A stretch of 64,000 nt of DNA, from positions 1-64,000 of the forward strand of contig NZ_PVRV01000016.1 of the NCBI RefSeq assembly GCF_003012345.1. The letters run 5' to 3'. Shown piece by piece: positions 1 to 8,588 of the stretch (positions are counted from its first letter, which is position 1; each line of letters starts with the position of its first letter). The translations under genes were made by a program, and so were the position numbers. The notes beneath the pieces were generated by a model. It did no database searches and was not told the origin of the DNA. It worked only from the letters and a program-made list of their open reading frames with translations. Source of the stretch: Phytohalomonas tamaricis (lineage in GTDB: Bacteria > Pseudomonadota > Gammaproteobacteria > Pseudomonadales > Halomonadaceae).

Positions 1-96
1 TTTTATGCTCGCCACGTAGGATCTTGATCCTGCCCGCCCCCCGGCCCCGCCTGACGGCGTTGCCCGCCGCAGCCCGACTCCCGAACACGCCCACAT

Positions 97-122
97 AAAA
101 AAAGCCCGCCATCGCGGCAGGC
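97..122 (-). terminator. Intrinsic terminator of the hisC-VOC unit
   Basis: On the minus strand a 7-bp stem (GCCTGCC/GGCGGGC, one G-T pair) with a 5-nt loop is followed by seven T. It lies about 27 nt past the stop of the VOC gene and ends that transcript. Confidence 0.8.
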
Positions 123-148
123 GTGGGCGTGGTTATCCGCATGTGATC

Positions 149-544
149 TCAGCGCAGTTCGTAAAACTCGATCGGCGTGCCGTCCGGGTCGGCAAAGAAG
201 GTGAAGCGCTGATGCGTCAGCTCATCGGTACGGATCGCCTCGCATGTTACGCCGCGTGATTTAAGCATGCTCACCGCACTGTCGAGATCTGTGACACTCA
301 GGGCGAGATGGCGCAATCCGCATGCCTCTGGATAGCTAGGGCGCGGCGGCGGTGACGGAAAAGAAAACAACTCCAGTCGTGCCCCCCCGGGCAGCTGTAG
401 ATCAAGTTTGTAGCTCTGTCGTGCTTCTCGCCAGGTCTCTTCAATTATCTGTGCTTCAAGTACTTCAGTATAAAAATGCTTGGCACGGACATAATCTGAT
501 GTGATCAAGGCAACATGATGAAAGCCAGCAATGGATAACGACAT
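149..544 (-). CDS. VOC (glyoxalase/bleomycin-resistance fold) protein, YaeR/GloA2-like
   Basis: A 131-residue small metalloenzyme-type protein with two VOC half-modules. The first begins near residue 7 (FHHVALITSD), the second near residue 78 (LRHLALSV), and the end is the usual PDGTPIEFYE. Family members bind a divalent metal through His and Glu side chains; YaeR-like members have no firmly assigned substrate, so none is claimed. The start at 544 is chosen because AAGGAG lies 5 nt upstream; a start 27 nt earlier lacks such a site. That AAGGAG overlaps the TGA stop of hisC, so translation is probably coupled to hisC. Confidence 0.85.
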   Translation of the reverse strand: MSLSIAGFHHVALITSDYVRAKHFYTEVLEAQIIEETWREARQSYKLDLQLPGGARLELFSFPSPPPRPSYPEACGLRHLALSVTDLDSAVSMLKSRGVTCEAIRTDELTHQRFTFFADPDGTPIEFYELR

Positions 545-554
545 GGCAACTCCT

Positions 555-1622
555 TCAGTGCGGCGTGACATTAATCAACGTATCAAGCGTTTCCAGGAGC
601 GTATCCATTTCATCATCGGTGCCAATTGAGATACGTAGAAAATCATGCAGTATATCGGTGTTGAAATGTCGTACCAGAATGCCTCGCTCACGCAGTTCAC
701 TGAAAACTTCAAGCGCGCTCATACTGCGCGGACGTACGAAAAGAAAATTGGCCTGTGAAGGCAGGACTTCGAAATCGAGTTGCTCCAAACCCCGGCGGGT
801 ACGCTCCCGGGTCGTGATAACTGCTTCGCAGCATGCTTTGAAGTGGGCGCGATCCTCAAGTGCGGCGACGCCTGCTGCTATTGCTAGGCTATCGAGTGGG
901 TAGGAATTAAAGGAATTTTTGACACGATCCAATCCCTCAATCAGCTCCCTAGAGCCAATAGCATAACCGATGCGCAGCCCTGCCAAGCTTCGAGATTTAG
1001 AAAATGTGCCTGTCACTAGCAGGTTAGGGCAGGTGTCTACCAGCCCGACCGCACTCTCACCACCGAAGTCCGCATAAGCCTCATCAACAAGCACGACACG
1101 TTCCGTATGGTGGCTGAGCAACTCTGCTATGGCTGCACGTGAATATCCGTGGCCGGTGGGGGCGTTGGGATTGGCAAAGATGATTCCGCCATTGTCGCTA
1201 TCGAACGCATCAAGCTGCACACGCCACTGATCATCAAGCGCGACACGCTGAGCCTCAATGGCGTATAGCTGGCAGTAGACAGGATAAAAACTATAGGTGA
1301 TTTCCGGCATGAGTAATGGTTTGTCATGGCGAAAAAAAGCCTGAAAGGCAAAAGCGAGTACTTCGTCGGAGCCATTGCCTAGAAAAACCTGTTCGGGCTG
1401 CACATTATATTCACGCGCCAGCGCGTCGCGCAGCGCGCTGGCGTCCGGGTCTGGATACAGACGTAGATGGTCTATCGGGTACTCACGCAATACGCGCTCG
1501 ACGCCAGGGGCCGGCGGGTAGGGATTTTCATTCGTGTTCAGCTTGATCAAGCGCGTGCGCGGCTGTTCACCGGGAATGTAGGGCTTCAGCTCCTGAACGC
1601 TGGGGCTCCAGAACTTGCTCAT
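555..1622 (-). CDS. hisC: Histidinol-phosphate aminotransferase
   Basis: A 355-residue PLP-dependent aminotransferase that converts imidazole-acetol phosphate and glutamate to histidinol phosphate in histidine synthesis. It shows the N-terminal LNTNENP substrate motif, the FANPNAPTG loop, the DEAYADF motif and the PLP-lysine region TFSKSRSLAGLRIGY. Length is normal for the family. It lies about 8 kb from the hisBHAF cluster and is followed closely by a VOC gene. No strong Shine-Dalgarno is visible at the ATG, so a slightly different start is possible. Other class II aminotransferases resemble HisC, but the N-terminal motif favours HisC. Confidence 0.93.
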   Translation of the reverse strand: MSKFWSPSVQELKPYIPGEQPRTRLIKLNTNENPYPPAPGVERVLREYPIDHLRLYPDPDASALRDALAREYNVQPEQVFLGNGSDEVLAFAFQAFFRHDKPLLMPEITYSFYPVYCQLYAIEAQRVALDDQWRVQLDAFDSDNGGIIFANPNAPTGHGYSRAAIAELLSHHTERVVLVDEAYADFGGESAVGLVDTCPNLLVTGTFSKSRSLAGLRIGYAIGSRELIEGLDRVKNSFNSYPLDSLAIAAGVAALEDRAHFKACCEAVITTRERTRRGLEQLDFEVLPSQANFLFVRPRSMSALEVFSELRERGILVRHFNTDILHDFLRISIGTDDEMDTLLETLDTLINVTPH

Positions 1623-2031
1623 GTTGGCTCACTTGGCGAGAAAGGATACGTTCGCTCATGGTGACGCGCCCCTACGCGTCACGCAAGCCTGTTTCTAATG
1701 GTGAGAATAGTTTGTTCAGCACACAACTATGATAGACAACGTCATAGCCCATCGATACACACGTTACGCTGGTGCTGAGCGGGATGTCTGGTTCGTTCTC
1801 GCTATGATCTGGCCGCCGATGCAATGGGTAGCACTCTGTTGGCTCATAAGGTTTTTAGGAGCACATTATCGAGGCTTATCTGGCCAGAGTTTACGGTGTG
1901 TTCTTCGGACACAATTTACTTGACCGGTTGGAACAATTTTGACGAAAGCTTGATAAGCAGCCTAATCATCGCCACATAAAGAGCTACGCTAGACAGGCAA
2001 GCTTTTATCAACTGGATGCAAGGAGGCCTCC
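1623..2031. other. Divergent intergenic region, hisC / OYE reductase
   Basis: About 400 bp between divergent genes. It should hold both promoters. One 64-codon ORF (1729-1923, plus) has no ribosome-binding site and no recognisable composition, so I do not call it. No repeat or RNA structure stands out apart from the plus-strand promoter candidate listed separately. Confidence 0.6.
1939..1966 (+). promoter_or_regulatory. Candidate sigma-70 promoter for the OYE reductase
   Basis: TTGACG (1939-1944), a 16-nt spacer, then CCTAAT (1961-1966) matches 5/6 and 4/6 consensus positions. It lies about 65 nt before the GTG start at 2032. It was found by eye, so confidence is low. Confidence 0.4.
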
Positions 2032-3135
2032 GTGGCACATTCCAAACTGTTTACTCCGCTCAAGGTTGGTGCACTCGATCTACCCAATCGAATTATCATG
2101 GCACCGCTAACACGCTCGCGCACACCGGATACCATTCCTGGTGAAATGCAGCAGACCTATTATGGGCAGCGTGCTAGCGCAGGCCTGATTATCAGTGAGG
2201 CAACCAATATTTCACCGACAGCAGTCGGTTATGTTTATACGCCTGGTATGTGGAACGATGAGCAGGAAGCCGGCTGGAAGGGCGTAGTTGAGGCTGTCCA
2301 TGCCAAGGGCGGCCATATCGCGATGCAGCTGTGGCACGTCGGGCGTGTTTCCCACGAAATGGTCCAACCGAACGGTCAGCAACCGGTAGCACCGAGTGCG
2401 TTGCGTGGTGAAGGTGCTCAGGCCTTCGTTGAATTCGAGGATGGCACGGCAGGACGCCATGATGCGAGTACGCCGCGCGCGCTTGAGACCGATGAAATCC
2501 CGGGATTGATCGAAGAGTACCGTCAGGCGGCAGAACGCGCCAAGCGCGCCGGCTTCGATATGGTCGAGGTTCATGCCGCCAATGCCTACTTGCTGCAGCA
2601 GTTCATGGCGACAGGTTCCAACCAGCGTACAGACCAGTACGGAGGCTCATTAGAAAACCGTGCGCGTTTGCCACTTGAGGTAGTTGATGCGGTGGTGGAC
2701 GTATTTGGTGCTGACCGGGTGGGTATCCGCATTTCGCCATTCATCGAGATATTTGGCCTCAAGGATGACGAAGCTGAGGAAATGGCCTTTTATCTTGCCG
2801 AACAGCTTGATAAGCGTGGGCTTGCCTATTTGCATATCAATGAGCCTGATTGGGCGGGCGGCGATATCAAATTGACCGATGATTTCCGTCAGGCGATGCG
2901 CCAGCGTTTTAGCAAGGGCGCAGTGATTTATTGTGGCCACTACACTGCCGAGCGTACCGAGCAAGCGATTGAACAAGGCTATGCTGATGCTGCAGCATTC
3001 GGACGCCCTTTTATTGCCAATCCCGACCTGCCTGAGCGTTTCAGATTGAAGGCTGCTCTCAACGAGCCTAATCCCGACACATTTTATGGTGGTGGTGCCG
3101 AGGGTTATATCGACTACCCATTTCTCGAGAAGTAA
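2032..3135 (+). CDS. nemA: Alkene reductase, old yellow enzyme family (NemA-like)
   Basis: A 367-residue flavoprotein of the OYE family. It uses FMN and NAD(P)H to reduce activated C=C bonds or nitro groups. Visible motifs are the N-terminal IIMAPLTRSR, the HVGRVSH substrate/FMN segment, the catalytic VEVHAANAYLLQQF stretch with the SNQRTDQYGGSLENR FMN loop, and C-terminal FGRPFIANPDLPERF. The start is GTG with AGGAGG about 6 nt upstream. The gene is transcribed alone from a 400-bp divergent region. The physiological substrate cannot be read from the sequence; NemA is the closest named relative. Confidence 0.88.
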   Translation: MAHSKLFTPLKVGALDLPNRIIMAPLTRSRTPDTIPGEMQQTYYGQRASAGLIISEATNISPTAVGYVYTPGMWNDEQEAGWKGVVEAVHAKGGHIAMQLWHVGRVSHEMVQPNGQQPVAPSALRGEGAQAFVEFEDGTAGRHDASTPRALETDEIPGLIEEYRQAAERAKRAGFDMVEVHAANAYLLQQFMATGSNQRTDQYGGSLENRARLPLEVVDAVVDVFGADRVGIRISPFIEIFGLKDDEAEEMAFYLAEQLDKRGLAYLHINEPDWAGGDIKLTDDFRQAMRQRFSKGAVIYCGHYTAERTEQAIEQGYADAAAFGRPFIANPDLPERFRLKAALNEPNPDTFYGGGAEGYIDYPFLEK

Positions 3136-3243
3136 TCTCGGTTGAAGAAAGCCAATAGAGGTGGCCGACCCCTATCGCTTAACGTTATGCTGTAGGGTGT
3201 CGGCCGCTTAGTTGGCCACTGCCCAAGCATTAGGAGGAAGCTC

Positions 3244-3711
3244 ATGCAGACCAGGACGTTGCTGGCCGGTTCGGCATTGATGGCCCTTTTGGCCGGTTGC
3301 GCGAGTTCGGGATCGCAGTCCGGTACGGATACCTCGGCATCACAAAGCGTGCAGAGCAATGAAGTGACCTATAAGGGGTCGCTACCCTGCCGCAACTGTA
3401 GTGCTATTGATTTGACGGTTGATTTAAAGGGTAGCGAAGATGCTTCTTCTTCTGAGGCGCGTAGCTTCACCCTTGATGCAGCATATCGCGATCACCCGCA
3501 GAACCCACCGGCCGAGCATTACCAGGGGAATTGGGATGTACTCTCGGGCACGCAGAGCGATCCGCAAGCGACAGTGTATGAACTGACGCCTAATGGCGAA
3601 GGGCAGGTCTACTATTTTCAGAAGATCGATCCCAGCACGCTGGAGTTGATCGATCCTCAGTTGCGTCGCTTTGAAAACGGTCAGAATCTGCAGCTCAAGC
3701 GCCAGCCATAA
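3244..3711 (+). CDS. NlpE N-domain lipoprotein (copper resistance/envelope-stress type)
   Basis: A 155-residue lipoprotein with a signal peptide ending in the lipobox LLAGC (Cys about 19), so it should be membrane-anchored. The mature part has the NlpE N-terminal hallmark YKGSLPCRNC with its CxxC pair and the ELIDP-type end. It lacks the C-terminal OB domain of E. coli NlpE, as do many NlpE_N proteins. A TAGGAGGAAG Shine-Dalgarno supports the ATG. Monocistronic, with its own terminator. Copper binding or Cpx signalling is family knowledge, not shown here. Confidence 0.85.
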   Translation: MQTRTLLAGSALMALLAGCASSGSQSGTDTSASQSVQSNEVTYKGSLPCRNCSAIDLTVDLKGSEDASSSEARSFTLDAAYRDHPQNPPAEHYQGNWDVLSGTQSDPQATVYELTPNGEGQVYYFQKIDPSTLELIDPQLRRFENGQNLQLKRQP

Positions 3712-3730
3712 TAGTTATACAGCTTTGTAG

Positions 3731-3756
3731 AAAGGCGGCTTAAGCCGCCTTTTTGT
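3731..3756 (+). terminator. Intrinsic terminator after the NlpE-like gene
   Basis: A perfect palindrome, AAAGGCGGCT/AGCCGCCTTT, is followed by a T run. It ends the lipoprotein transcript just before radA. Confidence 0.85.
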
Positions 3757-3810
3757 ATTTTTGGTGGCTTAGTCGAAACATTGTACTTAACGCGTTGTAC
3801 AGGAGCCGCG

Positions 3811-5178
3811 ATGGCAAAAGCGAAGACAGCCTTCGTATGTACCGAATGCGGTGCAGAGTATTCCAAGTGGCAAGGCCAGTGCAGTAACTGTCGGGAGTGG
3901 AATACCCTTACTGAGCTGCGTATTGCGCCAGCGCGTAGTACCGGTGGCAGCTCGGCTTCGCGACAAGGCTATGCGGGTAGCTCGTCACAGGTTACTGACC
4001 TTTCAGTAGTAGACCTTACTGAGGTCCCTCGATTTTCTTCTACATTCGGTGAGTTTGACCGGGTTCTGGGGGGAGGGCTTGTACCGGGCTCGGCTGTCTT
4101 GCTGGGCGGCAACCCGGGCGCTGGTAAATCAACCCTGCTGTTGCAGACCGCTTGCAAGTTGGCGCAGCAGCGCAAGGTACTTTATGTCACTGGTGAGGAG
4201 TCGCTCTCTCAGGTGGCAATGCGTGCACATCGTCTGCAGCTGCCCACTCAGGGCTTGAAGATGCTCGCTGAAACCAGCGTCGAGACGATTCTGGCCACCG
4301 CTGAGCGTGAACGCCCTGACATCCTGATTATTGACTCGATTCAGACCATGCATCTTGAAGACCTGTCATCGGCGCCGGGTGGTGTAGCACAGGTGCGCGA
4401 GTCGGCGGCAGTGCTCACGCGCTTCGCCAAGCAGACCAATACCGTGTTGCTGTTGGTTGGCCATGTCACCAAGGATGGCACCTTGGCTGGGCCGAAGGTG
4501 CTTGAGCACATGATCGATGCCTCGCTACTGCTCGAAGGTGGGGCTGATTCACGCTTTCGTACACTTCGGGGCCAGAAGAACCGCTTCGGCGCGGTCAACG
4601 AACTTGGTGTGTTCGCGATGCTTGAACACGGTCTCAAAGAGGTCAAGAACCCTAGTGCTATCTTTCTGTCGCGTAGCGAAGAGCTCGCGTCAGGTAGCCT
4701 GGTCATGGTGGTATGGGAAGGTACGCGGCCAATTTTGGTCGAAGTGCAGGCCTTGCTCGATGAAACCCAACTTGGTAATCCCCGGCGCGTTGCGGTGGGT
4801 CTGGACGGTCAGCGACTGGCCATGTTGTTGGCGGTCTTGCACAAGCACGGCGGCCTTTTCACCGGCGACCAGGACGTTTTTCTCAATGTGGTCGGCGGTG
4901 TCAAGGTGCTTGAGACAAGTGCTGATCTTGCCGTGCTGCTTGCGGTCGTTTCAAGCCTGCAAAATCGAGCATTGCCTCGTGAGCTGGTGGTGTTCGGTGA
5001 GGTCGGTTTGTCCGGTGAAATACGACCCGTGCCAAGCGGACAGGAGCGCATCGTCGAAGCTGCCAAGCATGGTTTTACGCGTGCTATTGTGCCTCGTGCC
5101 AATGCCCCGAAAAAAGCGCCGCCCGGTATGGATGTTATCGCTGTCGACAAGTTGTCCGAAGCGCTCGAGGCGCTTTAA
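3811..5178 (+). CDS. radA: DNA repair protein RadA
   Basis: A 455-residue RecA-like ATPase that drives branch migration in recombinational repair. A C4 zinc finger sits at residues 10-27 (CTECG...CSNC), followed by Walker A GGNPGAGKST, the RadA-specific RGQKNRFG motif and a Lon-protease-like C-terminal domain (GEVGLSGEIRPV). AGGAG lies 6 nt before the ATG at 3811; the reading frame stays open upstream to a TTG but without support. It precedes selD by about 100 nt and may be cotranscribed. Confidence 0.95.
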   Translation: MAKAKTAFVCTECGAEYSKWQGQCSNCREWNTLTELRIAPARSTGGSSASRQGYAGSSSQVTDLSVVDLTEVPRFSSTFGEFDRVLGGGLVPGSAVLLGGNPGAGKSTLLLQTACKLAQQRKVLYVTGEESLSQVAMRAHRLQLPTQGLKMLAETSVETILATAERERPDILIIDSIQTMHLEDLSSAPGGVAQVRESAAVLTRFAKQTNTVLLLVGHVTKDGTLAGPKVLEHMIDASLLLEGGADSRFRTLRGQKNRFGAVNELGVFAMLEHGLKEVKNPSAIFLSRSEELASGSLVMVVWEGTRPILVEVQALLDETQLGNPRRVAVGLDGQRLAMLLAVLHKHGGLFTGDQDVFLNVVGGVKVLETSADLAVLLAVVSSLQNRALPRELVVFGEVGLSGEIRPVPSGQERIVEAAKHGFTRAIVPRANAPKKAPPGMDVIAVDKLSEALEAL

Positions 5179-5285
5179 TCGCAAGAGCTCGGCTGCTGCT
5201 TGCCAGGCATGATTACGCTAGCATTCCTTCAGTGCCACGACGCATGCGGATATCCGATTCACGCTCAGTTCAAGGAGGACTGAAT

Positions 5286-6323
5286 ATGCCCTCGATTCGT
5301 CTGACTCAATACAGCCACGGTGCTGGCTGTGGCTGCAAGATTGCTCCTGATGTGCTCGATACTATTCTCGCTAATGCAGGCCCCGGCGCGTCAAGCGATA
5401 AACTGATTGTAGGTAATCAGGATCGAGAAGATGCCGCCGTTTACGATATTGGTCATGGCCAAGGGTTGATCGCAACCACCGATTTTTTCATGCCGATCGT
5501 TGATGATCCTTTTGATTTCGGCCGTATCGCCGCAACCAATGCGATCAGTGATGTCTATGCGATGGGGGGCAAGCCAATACTGGCGCTGGGCATCTTGGGC
5601 TGGCCTATCGACAAACTACCCGCTGCGGTGGCGGGTGACGTCATTGCGGGTGCCCAGACGGTATGTCGCGAACTGGGTCTTGCCCTGTCTGGTGGTCACT
5701 CCATAGACACCCCGGAGCCCATCTTTGGACTGGCGGTCAATGGGCTGGTTGATCTCAAGTATCTCAAACGCAACAACGCGGCCAAGCCTGGCGACCGGCT
5801 TTATCTGACCAAACCGCTGGGTGTAGGCATGCTGACAACGGCGGAAAAGCGCGGTTTGTCGAGTAATGATCATCAGATGCTGGCCCGCGATACGATGCTC
5901 AAGCCCAATTCAATCGGTATGGCATTGGCCAGAGTCGAGGGGGTACACGCCATGACTGATGTGACCGGCTTCGGTTTGGCCGGACACCTCGGTGAAATGT
6001 GTACAGGCAGCAATGTGGCTGCCCATATTGATTTTGCCAAGCTACCCAAGCTTGCCGCTGCTGAAGGCTATCGGCGACAGGGGGCGGTTCCCGGTGGGAC
6101 TGCGCGTAACCGGCAAGCGATGGGTGAACTTCTGCCGGCGATGGATGAAGCACACTGGCAATGGCTCTGCGATCCACAGACCTCGGGCGGATTGCTAATC
6201 GCGGTTGATCAGGCTTGGGAAGATGACGTAGAGCGCGTCGGACGCGAGCATGGCCTGACGCTTGAAGCTTTTGGCGAATGTGTATCGCGCAAGGGCAAAG
6301 CGGTCATCGAGGTTGTCAGGTGA
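5286..6323 (+). CDS. selD: Selenide, water dikinase
   Basis: A 345-residue enzyme that makes selenophosphate from selenide and ATP, the selenium donor for selenouridine and selenocysteine. The N-terminal QYSHGAGCGCK motif has Cys15, Cys17 and Lys18, so this is the Cys form and not a selenoprotein. ATP-binding motifs such as TTDFFMPIVDDP and the DVTGFGLAGHL segment follow. AAGGAGG stands before the ATG at 5286, which is preferred over an upstream in-frame start. The stop overlaps the next gene's start, pairing it with selU. Confidence 0.95.
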   Translation: MPSIRLTQYSHGAGCGCKIAPDVLDTILANAGPGASSDKLIVGNQDREDAAVYDIGHGQGLIATTDFFMPIVDDPFDFGRIAATNAISDVYAMGGKPILALGILGWPIDKLPAAVAGDVIAGAQTVCRELGLALSGGHSIDTPEPIFGLAVNGLVDLKYLKRNNAAKPGDRLYLTKPLGVGMLTTAEKRGLSSNDHQMLARDTMLKPNSIGMALARVEGVHAMTDVTGFGLAGHLGEMCTGSNVAAHIDFAKLPKLAAAEGYRRQGAVPGGTARNRQAMGELLPAMDEAHWQWLCDPQTSGGLLIAVDQAWEDDVERVGREHGLTLEAFGECVSRKGKAVIEVVR

Positions 6324-7435
6324 GTTCAGCCGCTAGAGCAGGGGGTGATACGCCGCTGATAGCGCCATCGCTGTCGCTATTGCAGGACTCCACCTTGATT
6401 GACGTTCGTGCACCGGTTGAGTTCGCTCAGGGGGCGCTGCCCGGGGCAATTAACCTGCCGCTGATGGATGACGATGAGCGGCGTCAGGTGGGGACATGTT
6501 TCAAGGTGTCTGGACAGGGCGCTGCCATAGCCTTGGGCCAGCGGCTTGTTGATGGTCGACTGCGTGAGGCGCGCATCAGGGCATGGCGGGAGTTGGCATG
6601 TTCTCATCCTGATGCAGTGATCTATTGCGCACGCGGTGGGCTGCGCTCACAGACGGCGCAACAGTGGTTGAATGGAGCCGGTGTGGCGCTGCCGCGGATC
6701 AAAGGCGGTTTCAAGGCGATGCGTCAGCTTCTTATGGCGCAGATTGAAACGGCCGCTGGCCAGCCAATGTTAATCGTTGCTGGACTCACCGGTTGCGCCA
6801 AGACGGCATTGATCAATCGTATTGCTCACGGTATCGATTTGGAGGCGCATGCACGTCATAAAGGATCGAGCTTTGGCCGTCGTCCAGGGCCCTTGCCGTC
6901 ACAAATAGATTTTGAGCATGCGTTGGGACTGGACTTGGCGCAAACCGCAGCGCCCTATGTGTTTGAAGACGAGTCACACCGTATCGGTGATGTGGAAATC
7001 CCCTTGCCTTTGTGGCAGACGATGCTTAAGGCGCCTCGCGTCAGAGCCGAGATGCCTCTCGATTGGCGCCTTGAACAGATTCGCAAGGATTATATCGAGG
7101 ATCTTTGGGAGATCTATCAGGCTCAATATGGCCTTTGGCTCGGCTGGACGCTGATGCGTCGTCAGCTTTCCTCTGCGTTGATGAGGCTACGTAAACGGCT
7201 AGGGGGTGAACGTCTGGCTCGGCTTGTCCAATTGCAACAGATGGCGTTTGAGGCGCATGAGCGTGGCGATAGCCATGCCCATGAGGCATGGCTGGCCCCG
7301 CTTCTGACCGAGTACTATGATCCAATGTATCACTATCAGATCGAGAAAAACGAAACCCCTTTCGTACACGTTGGCGATTGGGACAGTTGCCTTGCGTTCG
7401 TCCGGCAATGGTGTGCTGAACAAGTGCCGCGATAG
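6320..7435 (+). CDS. selU: tRNA 2-selenouridine synthase
   Basis: A 371-residue enzyme that replaces sulfur by selenium in 2-thiouridine at tRNA wobble position 34, via a geranylated intermediate. The N-terminal rhodanese domain (DVRAPVEF...) has the catalytic Cys in IYCARGGLRSQ. The C-terminal P-loop domain reads GLTGCAKT, where the last Walker A glycine is replaced by Ala. The GTG start at 6320 overlaps the selD TGA and has GAGG upstream. With selD next to it, the selenouridine pathway is complete here; no selA, selB or tRNA-Sec is seen in the window. Confidence 0.92.
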   Translation: MSSAARAGGDTPLIAPSLSLLQDSTLIDVRAPVEFAQGALPGAINLPLMDDDERRQVGTCFKVSGQGAAIALGQRLVDGRLREARIRAWRELACSHPDAVIYCARGGLRSQTAQQWLNGAGVALPRIKGGFKAMRQLLMAQIETAAGQPMLIVAGLTGCAKTALINRIAHGIDLEAHARHKGSSFGRRPGPLPSQIDFEHALGLDLAQTAAPYVFEDESHRIGDVEIPLPLWQTMLKAPRVRAEMPLDWRLEQIRKDYIEDLWEIYQAQYGLWLGWTLMRRQLSSALMRLRKRLGGERLARLVQLQQMAFEAHERGDSHAHEAWLAPLLTEYYDPMYHYQIEKNETPFVHVGDWDSCLAFVRQWCAEQVPR

Positions 7436-7450
7436 GTTTGAACCAAGCGC

Positions 7451-8140
7451 CTAGCGAGCAGTGTTGAGCCAGTCCAGCAGCAAGCGATCAAGCAGTGGAG
7501 CAAGACGGTCAAAGCGCTTGGATGTAGACAAGATTTCATCGAAAGATTGAACGTAAGGCCCCGAGCCGCTCAAGGCACTAGCGTGATGAACCGCTAGGGC
7601 GCGCACCCATGGCGCGGTGACTTCGAGATGAAACTGCAGCGCCACGACGCGTCCATCGTCCCAACTGAAGCCTTGTACCGGGCTTGCTGGCGTGGCGCCG
7701 ATCGGGGCGGCATCATCAGGCAGGCCGAAAATATCACTGTGGCAGTGAAACGCTTCGAACGTGGCAGGAAGGGCCAGTTCGCATTCATCACTGCGTGTTA
7801 CGGTATGCCAGCCGAGCTCTGTATAAGTGCCCCGCGAAATAATGGCGCCGAGCGCCTCGGCAATCAATTGGGCGCCGAAGCCAATGCCAAGCACTGGCTT
7901 GGCGCTATTGAGCGCGCGCTCGATCAGCTTGCGTTCGCGCTTGATCCAAGGATGTGCATCGGGATCTTCGGTGCGCATTGGCCCGCCGAGCACGACCAAC
8001 GCATCGAATTCCGATAGCTGCGGTGGGATTTCGCCAGCATAGAGATGACGTGTATTGTGACTATGGCCCATCCCCGTTAGCCAGTCGGACAGTCGGGCCG
8101 GATCTTCGTAGGCGGCGTGCTGAAGGAAATAAATATGCAT
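7451..8140 (-). CDS. Class I glutamine amidotransferase-like protein lacking the nucleophilic Cys
   Basis: A 229-residue protein with the class I GATase fold similar to stand-alone GMP-synthase-like amidotransferases: LVVLGGPM near residue 50, the nucleophile-elbow region, and ALQFHLEV with the catalytic His and Glu. The elbow reads VLGIGFGAQ instead of GICLGAQ, so the usual Cys is Gly. It may be a pseudoenzyme or binding protein, or the base may be wrong. The start at 8140 aligns with the fold's first strand (MHIYFLQHA); the Shine-Dalgarno is weak. Divergent from the ATL gene. Confidence 0.8.
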   Translation of the reverse strand: MHIYFLQHAAYEDPARLSDWLTGMGHSHNTRHLYAGEIPPQLSEFDALVVLGGPMRTEDPDAHPWIKRERKLIERALNSAKPVLGIGFGAQLIAEALGAIISRGTYTELGWHTVTRSDECELALPATFEAFHCHSDIFGLPDDAAPIGATPASPVQGFSWDDGRVVALQFHLEVTAPWVRALAVHHASALSGSGPYVQSFDEILSTSKRFDRLAPLLDRLLLDWLNTAR

Positions 8141-8213
8141 GATATCGCCATAATAAAGAACGCATTCCATTGCGCTCAGTGAATTAAGCAGAGCTTTGGC
8201 CAGATACGAGTAT

Positions 8214-8507
8214 ATGAAAGACGAGCTACGCGAACAGATTACCACTATCGTTGCGCAAATCCCTCCCGGACGAGTGACGACCTATGGTGCTATTGCGTAC
8301 ATGACCGATGGCGCTACGGCACGCTCGGTTGGCGCGGCACTGCGCATGCTGCCGCCCGGCCATGGCTTGCCCTGGCATCGTGTCGTCAGCGCCGGTGGGA
8401 AACTGGCTGATCATGGCGGTGCCGCTGAGCAGCGCCAACGTTTGCAAGAGGACGGTATCGTCTTCGATGCAAAAGGCCGCATTCCTCATCGGTTCATGTG
8501 GCCCTAG
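8214..8507 (+). CDS. Alkyltransferase-like (ATL) DNA-binding protein, YbaZ type
   Basis: A 97-residue protein equivalent to the DNA-binding domain of O6-alkylguanine-DNA methyltransferase. The active-site PCHRV is PWHRV here, with Trp in place of Cys. This is the signature of ATL proteins, which bind O6-alkylguanine and hand the lesion to nucleotide excision repair without transferring the alkyl group. The PPGRVTTYGAIA helix-turn-helix and ARSVGAAL recognition segment are intact. The ATG at 8214 is chosen for fit to the family; an in-frame TTG at 8196 is possible. Confidence 0.85.
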   Translation: MKDELREQITTIVAQIPPGRVTTYGAIAYMTDGATARSVGAALRMLPPGHGLPWHRVVSAGGKLADHGGAAEQRQRLQEDGIVFDAKGRIPHRFMWP

Positions 8508-8588
8508 GTGACATAGTGATACGCCCCCCCATTCTTATCCATAGCGCTGGCATAGCCGTTATGGGTGTCCTGTGATGAGAGCTGATAC

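Noticed and set aside
1..96. GC-rich left edge with short open frames on both strands
   Set aside because: Too short at the window edge to assign; no motif recognised in any frame.
1729..1923. 64-codon ORF in the hisC-OYE intergenic region
   Set aside because: No ribosome-binding site, no recognisable family; it lies where divergent promoters are expected.
4517..5212. Plus-strand 231-codon ORF inside radA
   Set aside because: An alternative frame of radA with Ser/Arg/Cys-rich random composition.
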